64,000 bases of DNA from Dactylorhiza incarnata (GCA_033032865.1 JAWHQI010000049.1:6634001-6698000); one strand, 5' to 3'; counted from the stretch's first letter, positions 1-10,737 are shown. The notes: generated by a model from the letters alone, not told the origin. A program made the numbers and translations.

Positions 1-1126
1 CTGACTTGTATAGATTCTTCAAAAGCTTTTGCCTGGGATACCTTCTTCTTAAGGAGTTGATTTTCTATTTTAGCACTATCAATTTCCTTTTCTGTTTTAT
101 AGATTTTACACCTTAGTTCATAATTTTTTGAACATGTATCCTCTATTTTTCTCAAATTAATTTGTTCTTTTAGATCCATAATTTCTTGTTTAGCTTTTAG
201 TTGATCTAAACAGAGTCTTTCAAAATCATTTTTAAAATCATCACATAGAAAATCTATTTCATCAAAAATGCTTACCTCATCCATTTCCTCAGATTCCTCT
301 ATGAGAGTAAGGCTATTTGATTTTGCTGTTGAAGAGATGCTTCCTTCTGATCCCATTTCACTCCATGATTCAACAATACATTCTTCTTCTGTGCTTCCAA
401 GAGCCATTAAGCATAGATCTTCTTGCTTAGACTCTTCATTGTCACTTTTGGATGAAGTGCTGTCTTCAGAATCTGTTTCACTCCAAGCTTCTGCAATGAA
501 GCCACTTTCTTTCTTCTTCCCCTTTTTCTTGAGATCTTTCTTTTTTAGATCTTTCTTTTTCTCAGCATTCTCTGGACATTCTGGAGCAATATGTCCAGTT
601 TTCCTGCAGGAATAACAAATAATTTCTTTAGTAGGAGTCTTATCATACCTTGGTTTTGACTCTCTCCTTCTAGATCCATCTTTCCTGACCCATTTCTTGA
701 ATCTTCTGGCCAGAAGGCTGAATAATTCTTCTTCAGTAACAGAAGTTTTCTCTTCTGTTGCTTTTAATGCAATGTTTCTATCTTTTGAGGAGGTTGGAGT
801 GTTTTCCATTCTTTCCTTCTCTTCTCTGGTTTTAAGTAGTTGCTCATAGGATTTGAGTTTTCCTAAGAGGGCATCTGTTGAGATTTCCTTTTGTCCTCTA
901 GTATCCCTTATTGCCCATATTCTTGAGTCCCATGAACTTGGGAGACTCATTAGCAATTTGTGATTTATCTCTGTGAGATCTCTCTCTCTATCTAAGGTCC
1001 TTAATTGATTGATGATCAGACTGAATATGTCATACATCTCAGATATGCTTTCTTCATGCTTCTTTAGAAAGTTCTCATATTGGGAGATTAATAGAGCCAT
1101 TCTATCTTTCCTTTCATCAGCACTTC
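1..1126 (-). pseudogene. gag: A1 gag, downstream part (cut by E1, runs off window)
   Basis: On the minus strand the frame is open over the whole 1.1 kb. It holds the end of the UBN2-type gag domain (about 1126-850), a basic linker, then a nucleocapsid CCHC knuckle near 625-585 (C-YS-C-RKTG-H-IAPE-C, all four ligands present). After that comes a Lys-rich stretch, an acidic Ser/Asp/Glu-rich stretch and a coiled coil that continues past base 1. This order (gag core, CCHC, acidic linker, coiled coil) is the Sirevirus-type gag layout. Gag packages element RNA in virus-like particles. The upstream part lies at 12500-12848; no frameshift is needed between the two halves. It is listed as a pseudogene only because the insertion splits it. 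Confidence 0.85.
1122..1126. repeat. Left target-site duplication of E1 (ACTTC)
   Basis: Five bases ACTTC directly before the TG of the E1 5' LTR. The same five follow the CA of the E1 3' LTR at 12495-12499. Confidence 0.95.
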
Positions 1127-1430
1127 TGTTGGGTATTGTATCCACAATCACCTGGATTTGAAGGTGTCCCCTAATGAAATAAATTGAATTGAGTATGTAT
1201 TTGATGATTTCTCTTTAGTTGTATTGTGACAGGTCATAATGCTTAGTGCACACCAAAGTCAGGTTGCAATGGATCACCAAACACAGTTCTAGACAATGTA
1301 ATCCCTCATTGTGTAGAACAAAGTGTTGGTTCATGTGTAATCTCTCTTTTGTGCACTTCATATTCTCACAACTGAAGGTTTTCAAGGTTGAGGAGTGGAG
1401 CAGGTTTTCAGAAGAAAAGGAATTTTTGCT

Positions 1431-1880
1431 AAGTCAATTCATCGAGATGTCACGTGAAGTCCCGTGACTCCCGACGAATCCTGACAGAAGCAAATTTTCC
1501 ATTTTGAAGAAGAAAATTCTGCTGCCAAGTCCATTCGTCGGCTGTTCTCGTGAACTCCCGACGAATGTCGACGAATCCTGACAGAAGCCAATTTTCCATT
1601 TTGAAGAACAAAATTCTGCTGCCAAGTCCATTTGTCAGCTGTTCTCGTGAACTCCTGACGAATATCGACGAATGCTGACAGAAGACAAAAAGGCAGCTTT
1701 GTGAAGGAATTTGTGCAGCTAAGTCAATTCGTCGAAAGTTCTCGAGAACTCCCGACGAATCCCGACGAATGAAAACAGAAGGTGTTTTCCACGGCTTGAT
1801 CAGTATTACCAATGGCTAAGTCAATTCGTCGAATGTTCACGTGAAGTCTCGACGAATGACGGACAGATGGATTTCAAATT
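1431..1880 (+). repeat. Five 97-bp CpG-rich tandem units in U3 of E1
   Basis: Units start at 1431, 1527, 1624, 1721 and 1818, each opening with AAGTCAATTCGTCG or a near copy and containing TTCTCGTGAACTCCCGACGAAT. Each unit is partly self-complementary (ATTCGTCG against CGACGAAT around a CTCGAG-like centre). The copy in the 3' LTR starts at 11209 and has one extra 10-bp CCCGACGAAT step. CpG-rich repeated palindromes upstream of the core promoter are known for Sireviruses. Confidence 0.9.
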
Positions 1881-1972
1881 TTATGTTTCATTTTTGAAAA
1901 TTAGGGTTGGCCGACATGTCCAGTACACGTGGCGACCTCTCCTTATCTGTCGCCCGAGCCGTTGGAGGTTTC

Positions 1973-1983
1973 CCTTTAAATAC
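1973..1983 (+). promoter_or_regulatory. TATA-like box of E1 5' LTR
   Basis: CTTTAAATACT, kept in the 3' LTR at 11762-11771, just downstream of the CpG-rich repeat. It sets the likely U3/R position. Confidence 0.55.
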
Positions 1984-2352
1984 TCCTTTTATTTTTAAGG
2001 CAAACACGCATGTTAAGAAGAGATAATATTTTCTAGCCGTCTTTATCATCGTTTGCTGAACAAGTTTCTGAGATCTAACTTTTGCGCCGCTCAAGATTCG
2101 TTTTCCAGTGCTGCTAAAGATTTCTCAGATAAGAAGGCCTTTGATCTTGTTTCTACTCTCTCTATTGAAAATCTTTTCAATTAAATCAAAGGGCCTAATC
2201 AGATCAGGTTTGCCAAGTTTCTTCTCTTCTAAATCTTTGAAGATCCAAGCTTTCATTCTCAAGGAAGAAGAAGACTCAGTCTTTCAAGATCTGAAGTTAA
2301 TCTCTGTTGAGATTTAGAAGAAGTATTTTATTTTAATCTCTATTTGATTTCT

Positions 2353-2499
2353 GTAGGAGTTTTTACTCCGAGTTATTTTGTAGGAGTTGTTGACTCCGAG
2401 TTGTAGGAGTTTATCTCCGAGTGTTTTTGTTGGAGAGGTTGTTCTCTGAGCTTGTAGGAGACGTAGTCTCCGAGTGTAGGATTTGTTGATAAATCCGAG
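2353..2499 (+). repeat. Array of six covarying stem-loops in the R/U5 leader of E1
   Basis: Six units share the frame TGTAGGA - loop - TCCGAG but differ in the stem: GGAGT/ACTCC (2356-2369), GGAGT/ACTCC (2383-2397), GGAG/CTCC (2406-2418), GGAGA/TCTCT (2432-2447, closing G.U), GGAGAC/GTCTCC (2457-2471), GGATTT/AAATCC (2479-2496). Both arms change together while the flanks stay constant. It lies about 380 nt after the TATA-like box and ends about 210 nt before the primer site, so it should be transcribed in the leader. The same array is at 12143-12285 in the 3' LTR, where unit 4 has a perfect GGAGA/TCTCC. Confidence 0.8.
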
Positions 2500-2707
2500 T
2501 TTTGGTGAAGTTGCTGACGCTAGCCCGAAGTGCTAGATAGGCGGAGAGGTAGAGAGGAGTACCCACCTTGGGGAACCTCTATAAATCTTGTGTCTCTGTG
2601 CTGTGATTTTTATTGTTGTGTGTGCTAAATTTTTATTCCGCAATCGCAGTAGAGATCACCTATTCACCCCCCTTTAGGTGATTTAGGTAGACAATTAGTT
2701 CTTTCAA

Positions 2708-2720
2708 TTGGTATTAGAGC
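2708..2720 (+). promoter_or_regulatory. E1 primer binding site
   Basis: TTGGTATTAGAGC immediately after the 5' LTR, one or two changes from the initiator Met-tRNA 3'-end complement TGGTATCAGAGC used by most plant Copia elements. Confidence 0.85.
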
Positions 2721-2797
2721 TAGGTTATCTTTAAGAGGTTAACACCTAGATTAAAGATCCCTCTACGTTGTCAAGATCTCTCTCTTTGGACAGAGGC

Positions 2798-5026
2798 ATG
2801 GAAAGATTTTCCTCCAAGATCCCAGTTTGCACTAAGGAGAACTTCCCCATGTGGAAAGAAAGAGTTATCTTCTACATGGAAGCTAATGATCCCCGAATCT
2901 CCCAGATAGTTAAGGAAGGTCCCCATATTCCCATGGTTGCTTCTACCATTGATGCCACCAAACAAGTGCCAAAGAAAACGATGGACATGAGAAAGGATGA
3001 AATTGCACTTGTCACTCTAGACAAGAAAGCAAAACACATCATAGCAGGTGCAATTGATGATTCTATGCTACAAAATCTGATTCACTACAAGTCTGCAAAA
3101 GAGATGTGGGATTCTCTTGTGGTTTTGATGGAAGGTACTGAAGAAGTTCGAGATGACAGGAAGTCTTTGCTGAACCAAGAATACGAAGCCTTCAAGCAAC
3201 AAGGCAAAGACACAATTTCTGACACCTACGAGAAATTCTTCAAGATTGTAAATGGTCTGAGAAATTATGGTAGAGAATTCACCATGGGTGAACTAAATGA
3301 TAAATTTCTTAGATCCCTGTTTAAGGAATGGGACCCCAAGGTGATAGCTATCAGAGAATATGGTAAGTTAGCTACTACGGAGCCACAGATTCTGTACGGG
3401 AAGCTGCTCTCCCATGAGCTGAAGTTGAACATCAGGAAGTCAGAAGAGGAAAGCAGTAGGAGCTCTGGCAAGGAGAAGCCCATTGCTCTAAAGGCTGAAA
3501 GCTCCCGGAGAAGCAGGGCTCTGTACCCTGTGAGGGATGAATCTTCTGAAGATAAAGCTGAAAGCAGTTCTGCAGATTCAGAACTATCTGAAGGAGAATT
3601 TTCCCTCCTCTCCAAGCAATTCAAGAAGTTGCTTAGCAAAAGGAGGCAAATGAGAAAAGGCTCATCTTCCTCAAGAGATCATAGGAGATCACACCGTGAC
3701 AGAAATGACAGGTATGGTTCTAAACCAAACAAACATGATTATACTGAACCCGTTTGTTATTGTTGTAAAAAGCCAGGACACATGATAGCTGATTGCCCAC
3801 ACAAGAAGAAGGAATCTTCAAGAAAGGATGAAAAGAAGTCCTTCAAAGGAAAGAAGAAAGAGGAGAAGAGTTTTGTTGCCAAGAAGTCCAAGACTCTGAG
3901 TGATAGTGACTCAAATGAGTCTAACTCAGATGAAGAGGCATTCTTTGGACTAATGGCCATGTCAGATGATGACAAGGATATTGTTCCTTTCACCGGTCAG
4001 GTATTATCTTCTACACCTCTTTCATGTTCAGAAACGGCATCTGATGCTAATGAAAGCTACTATTCGGAAGAGGATTCTGAGTTGACTGCTAAGTATGAGG
4101 AAATGTTGAAGGGGTTTAATAAGTGTCGAAAGCTTGTTAAAACTCAATCAAAGGAGATTCAATCCCTAAAGGATCATGAATCAAACCTGAGAAAGGAGAT
4201 TGAAGAATCTAACCTACTCAGGGATGAAATCTTATCCTTGAAGATTGCTCTCTCCGAGGCCACTTCAGCAGGCATTCAGAAGAGTGAAATTATCAATGAT
4301 TTGACGAAACAGCTTGAGGCTGAAAAGAAGATCACAATGAACTTCTCTAAGCCCAAGATAGTTTTGCCTATCATAGGCACTTTCACTGCTGGTTCTCGTA
4401 GTTGTGGTTTGGGCCAAGTTGCTGAAAAGAGTCTAAGTAAGTCAGCCAAAAGAAGAGCTGCTAAAGCCAAGGGTAAAGGTCCACAGTGTGCTCCAAATTT
4501 CAAGAAGGTGATTTTTCCTACGAACACCTATGATTTTGAGAGCATGTATGGTCACTTCAGCAGACCAACTCATGTTGAGCCTGCCAAGGTGAACTCAATG
4601 TGGACCAGACCCAGAAACCTTGGATCTAGCTCCCTCAAGGCTCCTTATGAAGAAGTTCAATTGAAGCATCATGGACCATTCGTTCATGGATCAAATGCTA
4701 AGAAAGCACCGCAGGTCAAGCCTATTATGCCTAAGAATTGTGTATGTTGCACCAATGAGGCTTCTACCTCCAAGGTTGCTCCTCCTACAAAGCCACCTGT
4801 TCAAAAGGCTCAGCAGAACACAAAGAGGAGATACAATAGATTTGAATGCTGGTGTTGTGGCAAAATTGGTCATTTTGCCATAGATTGCTGGTTCAATCAT
4901 ACTGTGCCAAGAACTCCACGAGTTAACAGTGCAAGATCGACCACTTGCAAAGTTAATGTTCCAAGTGGTGTTCCACTAACAAGGAACCAAGGACCCAAAA
5001 ATGTTTGGGTTCCTAAGGGGTATTGA
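2798..5026 (+). CDS. gag: E1 gag polyprotein
   Basis: 742 codons from the first ATG in this frame (2798), ending at TGA 5024-5026. The frame continues directly into pol. N-terminal part (residues 1-190) is a DUF4219/UBN2-type Copia gag core (ICTKENFPMWKERV-like opening). A Ser/Arg linker leads to a CCHC knuckle at residue 320 (C-YC-C-KKPG-H-MIAD-C). Next are an acidic Ser/Asp segment, a coiled coil (about 430-520), a basic segment, and a second CCHC-like knuckle at residue 684 (C-WC-C-GKIG-H-FAID-C). The C-terminus has the KNVWVPKG motif that ends gag in the related elements here. There is no internal stop. It would form the particle and package RNA. Confidence 0.9.
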   Translation: MERFSSKIPVCTKENFPMWKERVIFYMEANDPRISQIVKEGPHIPMVASTIDATKQVPKKTMDMRKDEIALVTLDKKAKHIIAGAIDDSMLQNLIHYKSAKEMWDSLVVLMEGTEEVRDDRKSLLNQEYEAFKQQGKDTISDTYEKFFKIVNGLRNYGREFTMGELNDKFLRSLFKEWDPKVIAIREYGKLATTEPQILYGKLLSHELKLNIRKSEEESSRSSGKEKPIALKAESSRRSRALYPVRDESSEDKAESSSADSELSEGEFSLLSKQFKKLLSKRRQMRKGSSSSRDHRRSHRDRNDRYGSKPNKHDYTEPVCYCCKKPGHMIADCPHKKKESSRKDEKKSFKGKKKEEKSFVAKKSKTLSDSDSNESNSDEEAFFGLMAMSDDDKDIVPFTGQVLSSTPLSCSETASDANESYYSEEDSELTAKYEEMLKGFNKCRKLVKTQSKEIQSLKDHESNLRKEIEESNLLRDEILSLKIALSEATSAGIQKSEIINDLTKQLEAEKKITMNFSKPKIVLPIIGTFTAGSRSCGLGQVAEKSLSKSAKRRAAKAKGKGPQCAPNFKKVIFPTNTYDFESMYGHFSRPTHVEPAKVNSMWTRPRNLGSSSLKAPYEEVQLKHHGPFVHGSNAKKAPQVKPIMPKNCVCCTNEASTSKVAPPTKPPVQKAQQNTKRRYNRFECWCCGKIGHFAIDCWFNHTVPRTPRVNSARSTTCKVNVPSGVPLTRNQGPKNVWVPKGY

Positions 5027-5032
5027 TCATGT

Positions 5033-8000
5033 TTGCAGGAATGTCCAAAGGCCAACGAAATTCCCATCTGGTATTTGGACAGTGGTTGCTCTCGGCATAT
5101 GACCGGGAGAAGAAGATTACTTCAGAATTATGTTCCAGTTGAGAACGGGCCTAAAGTAAAGTTTGGCGGATCTGAACGAGGTATTATTATTGGTTATGGC
5201 TCAATAACCAACGGCTCAGTCGTTTTCACACGCGTAGCTCATGTGAAAGGATTGAAATACAATCTGATTAGCATAAGCCAACTGTGTGACAAAGGCTATA
5301 CCGTTGAGTTCTTTAGAGATAGATGCCTGATAAAGATGTCCGTGTCTGCGGAAACTATTTTAACAGGCTCTAGGAGTAGTGGTATTTACTGTTTAGATTT
5401 TATATGCTTACAGTCTTCTACCCCAGTATGCTTTGTTGCCAAAGATAGTGCATCTCTCTGTGACCAATGGCACAAGAGATTAGCAGATATTAATTTCAAA
5501 ACTATATCTATGTTATTTTCTCACAACTTGGTAAGGGATGCCCCCAAAGTTAAATGCATTAAAGAAAGCCCTTGCCATGCTTGCCAAATGGGTAAGCAAA
5601 TAAAGGCTAGATTTAAGAGCATAATTGGCAATAATTCTACCAGATGTCTTCATCTGCTGCATATGGATTTATTTGGTCCAATGTCAGTTAGAAGCTTAGG
5701 TGGGAAAGCTTACACCTTGGTTATTGTTGATGATTACTCCCGGTTTGCATGGGTGTTCTTTCTAAAACTTAAGTCAGAAACCTTGTGCATATTCACTAAT
5801 TTTGTCAAGCTTATTCAGAATGAACTTGACTGTTCAGTGGTCAAAATCAGAATTGACCATGGAACAAAATTTCAGTCTGGGGCCATGACAGAGTATTGTG
5901 AAAGTCAAGGTATCTCCCATGAGTTTTCCTCTCCTCGTACTCCACAGCAAAATGGAGTAGCCGAGAGAAAGAATAGAACCCTCATAGAAGATGGCAGGTC
6001 TATGTTGAGTGATTCTGCTCTTCCAGAATATTTCTGGGTAGAAGCTATCAACACAGCTTGCCATGTGCAAAACAGAGCACTCATCAATAAGAACCATCGT
6101 AAGACCCCATATGAGATTCTAAAGGGCAGAAAACCAAAGATTTCATATTTTAGAATTTTTGGCAGTAAATGCTATGTACTTAACAATGGGAAGCATCCTA
6201 CAACCAAGTTTAGTGAAAAATGTTTTGAAGGTATTTTCATAGGATATAGTAGCCATAGTAAGGCATATAGGATTTTCAATAAGAAAACTCTGGTGGTAGA
6301 GGAAACAGTCCATGTTGTATTTGATGAGACGAGCCTGCTGTATATCAACTAGTCTAGTGTGTTCATTGAAGATGCAGGTGAAAAGTTAAAAGAACTCTCT
6401 ATGCAAGATGGAGTAAAAACCACAGATGATGTTCCAAAGTTGGCAGAAGAGATCTCAGATCACTCTGAAGATGAACAAGAAGTTCATGAAGGAGAAGATG
6501 CTCCAGAAGTAGCTGAACCTCAAGTTGCTCCTGAAAATGCAAGCAACTTGGGAGTCAGATATTCAAGAGATCATCCAGTTGATCAAATTATCGGAGATCC
6601 TTCAAGCAGAGTTCTAACAAGAAGAGGTACAACTAACGAAGTTTTACATTTAAGTTTTCTTTCACAGATTGAGCCGAAGAAGTTTGAAGAAGCAAACACC
6701 GATCCATCTTGGATCCTTGCTATGCAAGAAGAGCTCAACCAATTCAAGAGATGTAAAGTTTGGGAGTTGGTACCAAGACCCAAAGGACAGAACGTGATCG
6801 GAACCAAATGGGTCTACCGGAACAAGCTTGATGAAAAGGGCATCATTACAAAGAACAAAGCAAGACTGGTTGCACAAGGATACATGCAAGAAGAAGGAAT
6901 TGACTTTGATCAGACTTTTGCACCAGTAGCAAGACTTGAAGCCATCAGACTGTTTCTGGCTTATGCTGCATATAAGGGCTTTAAGGTTTTCCAGATGGAT
7001 GTGAAGTCAGCCTTCCTGAACGGAGACCTTAAAGAGGAAGTATATGTAGCTCAGCCTCCAGGTTTTGTAGATTCTAACTTTCCTAATCATGTATATTATT
7101 TACATAAGGCTTTGTATGGTCTCAAACAGGCACCCCGAGCCTGGTATGAGACATTATCTAGGTTCCTTCTTGAGAACAAATTCACAAGAGGAACAATAGA
7201 TAAGACATTATTTCTTAGGGAAGTAAAATGCGAGATTTTGCTTGTGCAAATCTATGTCGATGATATTATTTTTGACTCTACAGATGACAAACTTTGCAAA
7301 AAGTTTTCTAATTTAATGGAAGGTAAGTTTGAAATGAGCAGTATGGGAGAGCTGAAATATTTCTTAGGACTCCAGGCGCACCAATCTGAAGATGGAATTT
7401 TCATCTCTCAGACGAAGTTCACCAAATAGCTCCTCAAGAAATTTGGAATGGAGAGTGCAACCTCTATGAGGACTCCAATGGGCTCAAGTATGTCTCTGGA
7501 CAAGGATGAGAAAGGGAAACCTTTTGATGAAACCAAGTACAGAAGCATAATTGGGTCCTTGCTCTACCTTACTGCCAGTAGGCCCGATATAATGTTCTCA
7601 ACATGTGTGTGTGCCAGGTATCAGGTGAACTGTAAGGAATCTCATTATGCCGCTGCAAAGAGGATTTTGAGATACCTTAAGGGTACACCAAATCTCGGCT
7701 TATGGTACCCAAGAAGCAATGATTTTGAACTAATTGGTTTTTCAGATGCTGATTTGGCAGGTAGCAAAGATGATAGAAAGAGTACTTCAGGAACTTGCCA
7801 ATTCTTTGGAAAAAGGCTTGTTTCATGGAGTAGCAAGAAGCAAAACTGTGTTGCAATATCAACTGCGGAATCGGAGTATATCTCTGCCGGCAGTTGCTAT
7901 GCACAACTTTTGTGGATAAAGAATCAGCTTGAGGACTATAACTTAAAGCTCACAGAAATCCCCATGTTCTGTGACTCCTCAAGTGCTATTGCCATAGCAA

Positions 8001-8200
8001 ATAATCCAGTCTCTCACAGCAGAACAAAGCACATCGAGCTTCGCTACCACTTTATCCGGGAACATGTTGAGAGTAAGGATATTGATTTGTTATATGTTAA
8101 CACTGACAAACAAATTGCAGATATTTTTACGAAGCCTCTGGACGAGACCAAGTTCAATTTCTTCAAAATGGAACTTGGAATGCTCAACAAGGAATCATGA
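5033..8200 (+). pseudogene. pol: E1 pol: protease, integrase, reverse transcriptase, RNase H
   Basis: Same frame as gag, Copia domain order. Protease motif WYLDSGCS (Asp at 5078). Integrase zinc region from 5471, but the second His of HHCC is Asp (5486). Integrase catalytic residues at 5666 (D), 5855 (D) and 5963 (E), with 35 residues between the last two. Reverse transcriptase around 6700-7400 with YVDD at 7253; the Gly usually found after VDDIIF is Asp. RNase H around 7740-7910, ending in the ADIFTKPL motif near 8130. Two in-frame TAGs interrupt it: 6350-6352 (between integrase and RT, Trp in a relative) and 7427-7429 (end of RT, Glu in E3). No frameshift. Not functional as it stands. Confidence 0.93.
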
Positions 8201-8471
8201 GGTCAAGACTGTTGGAATTTTATGAAATTGCACAGGATTTCACGGGATTTCACGGGTCAAGACCTATATCTTCTCGGACACGTTTCTTTTATTAAATACG
8301 ATTTATTGGATCCGAAGAGTCTTCCATAAAATCAGGTATGCGCCCAAATTTATTATATATATATAAACAAAGAGAACACATGATTCCACACATTCTTCCG
8401 TGAAACCCTTCCCGTCCTTTCGTCTCCCTTGCGATAAAACACTGTTCTTCTTCCCGATTTCGACAAGCTCG
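8201..8471 (+). other. Spacer between pol and ORF3 of E1
   Basis: No ORF of note. It opens with TGTTGGAATTTTATG at 8213 and has a TATA-like ATATATATAAAC at about 8357-8369, followed by a pyrimidine-rich stretch up to the ORF3 ATG at 8472. This could be a separate promoter and leader for ORF3; that is inference. Confidence 0.5.
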
Positions 8472-10701
8472 ATGGCGCCAAAGGCAGGTCTGCATTCCGG
8501 TGGGGAGCTGGTGCGAGGTGCTTTTCGAGCCGCTTCAGATGAGTTCAGAAACATCATCGTGATGCTTGATGTGGCCGGGCTCAGTTTTGTTTTGGAGGAG
8601 CCGGCTAAAATCTTAGAACAAGACGTTCTTGAGTTCTTTAGAAATGCAAAAATCACCAGTCAAGGTAAGAAGATAAAAAGCTCAATTAGGTCATGAAAAA
8701 TTATCCTGAAGGCTAGTGGCATCAACAGACTTTTAAGGATGCCTGAAGTCGAAACAGAAGAACTGTTTGCTGAAGACTTTCTCAGGGCCAAGAGATTCTG
8801 TGGTATTCTTGATGAAAGCTCTAAAATCAGAAGGAAATTCATGAATGATGGAGGTAAGCTTCTATGTGACATTTTAGGAAATGTCTTATTGTGCAAGGTA
8901 GGCTCTCACGACTACCTCTCTGATGAAGCTTTCAAAATTCACACTGCTATTATCTGTAGAAAAAATTTTAATTTTGGAGAAGTAATTTTTGAGAAGATTA
9001 AAGAGAGTTTTCTTGCTCCCAATTTTGGGGGAGCCTTCAACCCTAAGAGACATTGTGGCAAGTGGTGATGCTTCAAAGGAAATTCCTCCCAGTGAAACTG
9101 ATCCAGTGTATGTTGATCCAGTCAATCCTGCTGTCCCTGATACTGTTCCAGCTCTAGAGGGTCAAGGGAAATCTACTGCTGAAGATGAATCTGCTATGTT
9201 AGAAGACTCTAGAATATCCCCTGCATAGTTTGCTTATAATTCAGGATATAGTGAAGACTTGGAAGATCATGAATCTGTTCCTTCTGAGAAATCAGATTCT
9301 ATGGAGATGGGCAGTCTTGGTGCTCAGTTGAAGCTAGCAAAGAAGATGTCTTTGACTGAGGGGGAGAAAGAACTGGAAGATTTTTTTATGGGTGAATCTG
9401 CAGTCCCTCCTGTGATGCTCTTGCCCCCTCCAGAGAGTACCTTGAGACAATCTCCAAGAGCAACTGTGCTTGAAAAGCAAGCACAGTCTACTAGTATTGT
9501 AGCTGATAGAGTCTCTCCTGATGATTTTGAAACTGGAGAGAGCTCTCACTCTTCCCTGCTCAAGTCAATTTCAACCCTGCTGCAAGCTCAAACAGAGCAT
9601 TTTGATCAGTCCATCAAATCAGTCTATCAGAAAATAGATAAAGTTGATAGTGCTTTGAGGCAAGAAATGGCTGAAATGAGATATGAAATGGGAAAATTCA
9701 AAAATGATCAAGAAGCCTGGATGGCCAAGGCAGGAAAAGCTTTGGACCACACCAATCAAGGAGTTGGGCATGCTCTAAAGAACCTGCATCAGGTTGGTGA
9801 AGATGTTGTAAATCTGAATACTGCTCCAACAATTCTCAACTCTGCTCATGATCAAGGGATCACTTTTCTGGACAATCAAGTTGAGAGTCAGTTGAACAAA
9901 CTCTATACCCTCCTACATGAAGATGTCATAAAGGGGGAGGAGAGTATTGTGTCTAAAATAGAAGAAAGTGCTGGTAGAATGAATGATTTGGATGGAAATG
10001 TCTTATCCAAGATGCAAGAGCTTCAGGAAAACATCATGCAATCTGTTACAGATGTCCAGGGGTACACTCATGAATCAACCAGCTGGCTATTCAATGAAGT
10101 TGCATGTATGCTTGGTTTTACTGTTGTAAACAAGATGCCAGATGCTCCTTCTTCAAGTGTTCCAGGTCCAAGTGCTCCCAGTTCTTCTCATTTTCCTGTT
10201 GAGGATCCTGATTTTGATATAGCAGACATCCCAGTTTCCTCCTATCAAGAATTCTGGGATGATCCAGTGCTTGAGAGCTCCAAAGCTCCTGAATCTTCTG
10301 AAAAATCTTTGAAAAGGAAGATCTTTGGTGACAAACCTTCTGCAAAAAGGTCTAATCCTCACAAGAAGATCAGAGAATTCTATAATATGCCTCCTCCAAG
10401 AAATTTCCAAGAAAGCTGGAGTCCCTCTTCAAATGATATCATTCTTACAGCTTTCAACCTTGTTAGCAAGAAAAATGAAAGTGTCAATAAACATTACAGT
10501 CAGGAGGAATGGGAGAAGTTCAAAAGAAGGACAACTGAAAGGAGAATTCATTTCAAGACAGGTGGATCTAAAGAGACTGCTCCTGATAGATATTGGCCCA
10601 AGCCAAAAGCATTCTTTGAGAGAATGGAATCTGAACAGAGAAAGAGAGCTGAAGCAGTAGACAGAATTTTTGGAAAGATGAAAGGCAAGGACCAAGCATG
10701 A
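8472..10701 (+). pseudogene. E1 ORF3: extra protein downstream of pol
   Basis: ATG at 8472 (MAPKAG...). The frame meets TGA at 8694-8696, continues in frame to about 9030, shifts by one near a T/G homopolymer (about 9020-9035), meets TAG at 9226-9228, and is then open to TGA 10699-10701. Mended, it would be roughly 740 residues. The first third is mixed alpha-helical; the middle (about 9560-9750) is a clear coiled coil; the C-terminal 100 residues are basic. The N-terminal third matches a broken minus-strand ORF3 in A2 (35994-36241 plus 17499-16566), including a shared LLxM segment. Position after pol is that of the env-like gene of SIRE1-type Sireviruses, but I see no convincing membrane segment. 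Function unknown. Confidence 0.75.
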
Positions 10702-10737
10702 GCTGAACTGCTCTGGAATCATGCTGATTTCTTTGTT

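Larger units (their letters stand above)
1127..2706 (+). repeat. E1 5' LTR
   Basis: 1,580 bp, TG...CA ends, matching 10902-12494 over its length. U3 holds five 97-bp CpG-rich units (1431-1880). A TATA-like CTTTAAATA lies at 1974-1982. R/U5 holds an array of six short stem-loops (2353-2499). The 3' end carries the common Sirevirus phrase TATTCACCCCCCTTTAGG. Confidence 0.95.

Noticed and set aside
1431..1880. CRISPR-like array in E1 LTR
   Set aside because: Units are head-to-tail 97-bp copies with no unique spacers, in a plant LTR.
2700..2725. tRNA gene near the primer sites
   Set aside because: Only the short complement to a Met-tRNA 3' end is present, with no cloverleaf; the same holds at all other LTR edges.
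2768..2797. Upstream start of E1 gag at a TTG
   Set aside because: A plant element would use ATG; the first one in frame is 2798, where the gag similarity also begins.
8472..10701. Calling ORF3 an envelope gene
   Set aside because: No clear signal peptide, membrane span or fusion motif can be seen; only position and coiled coil support it.
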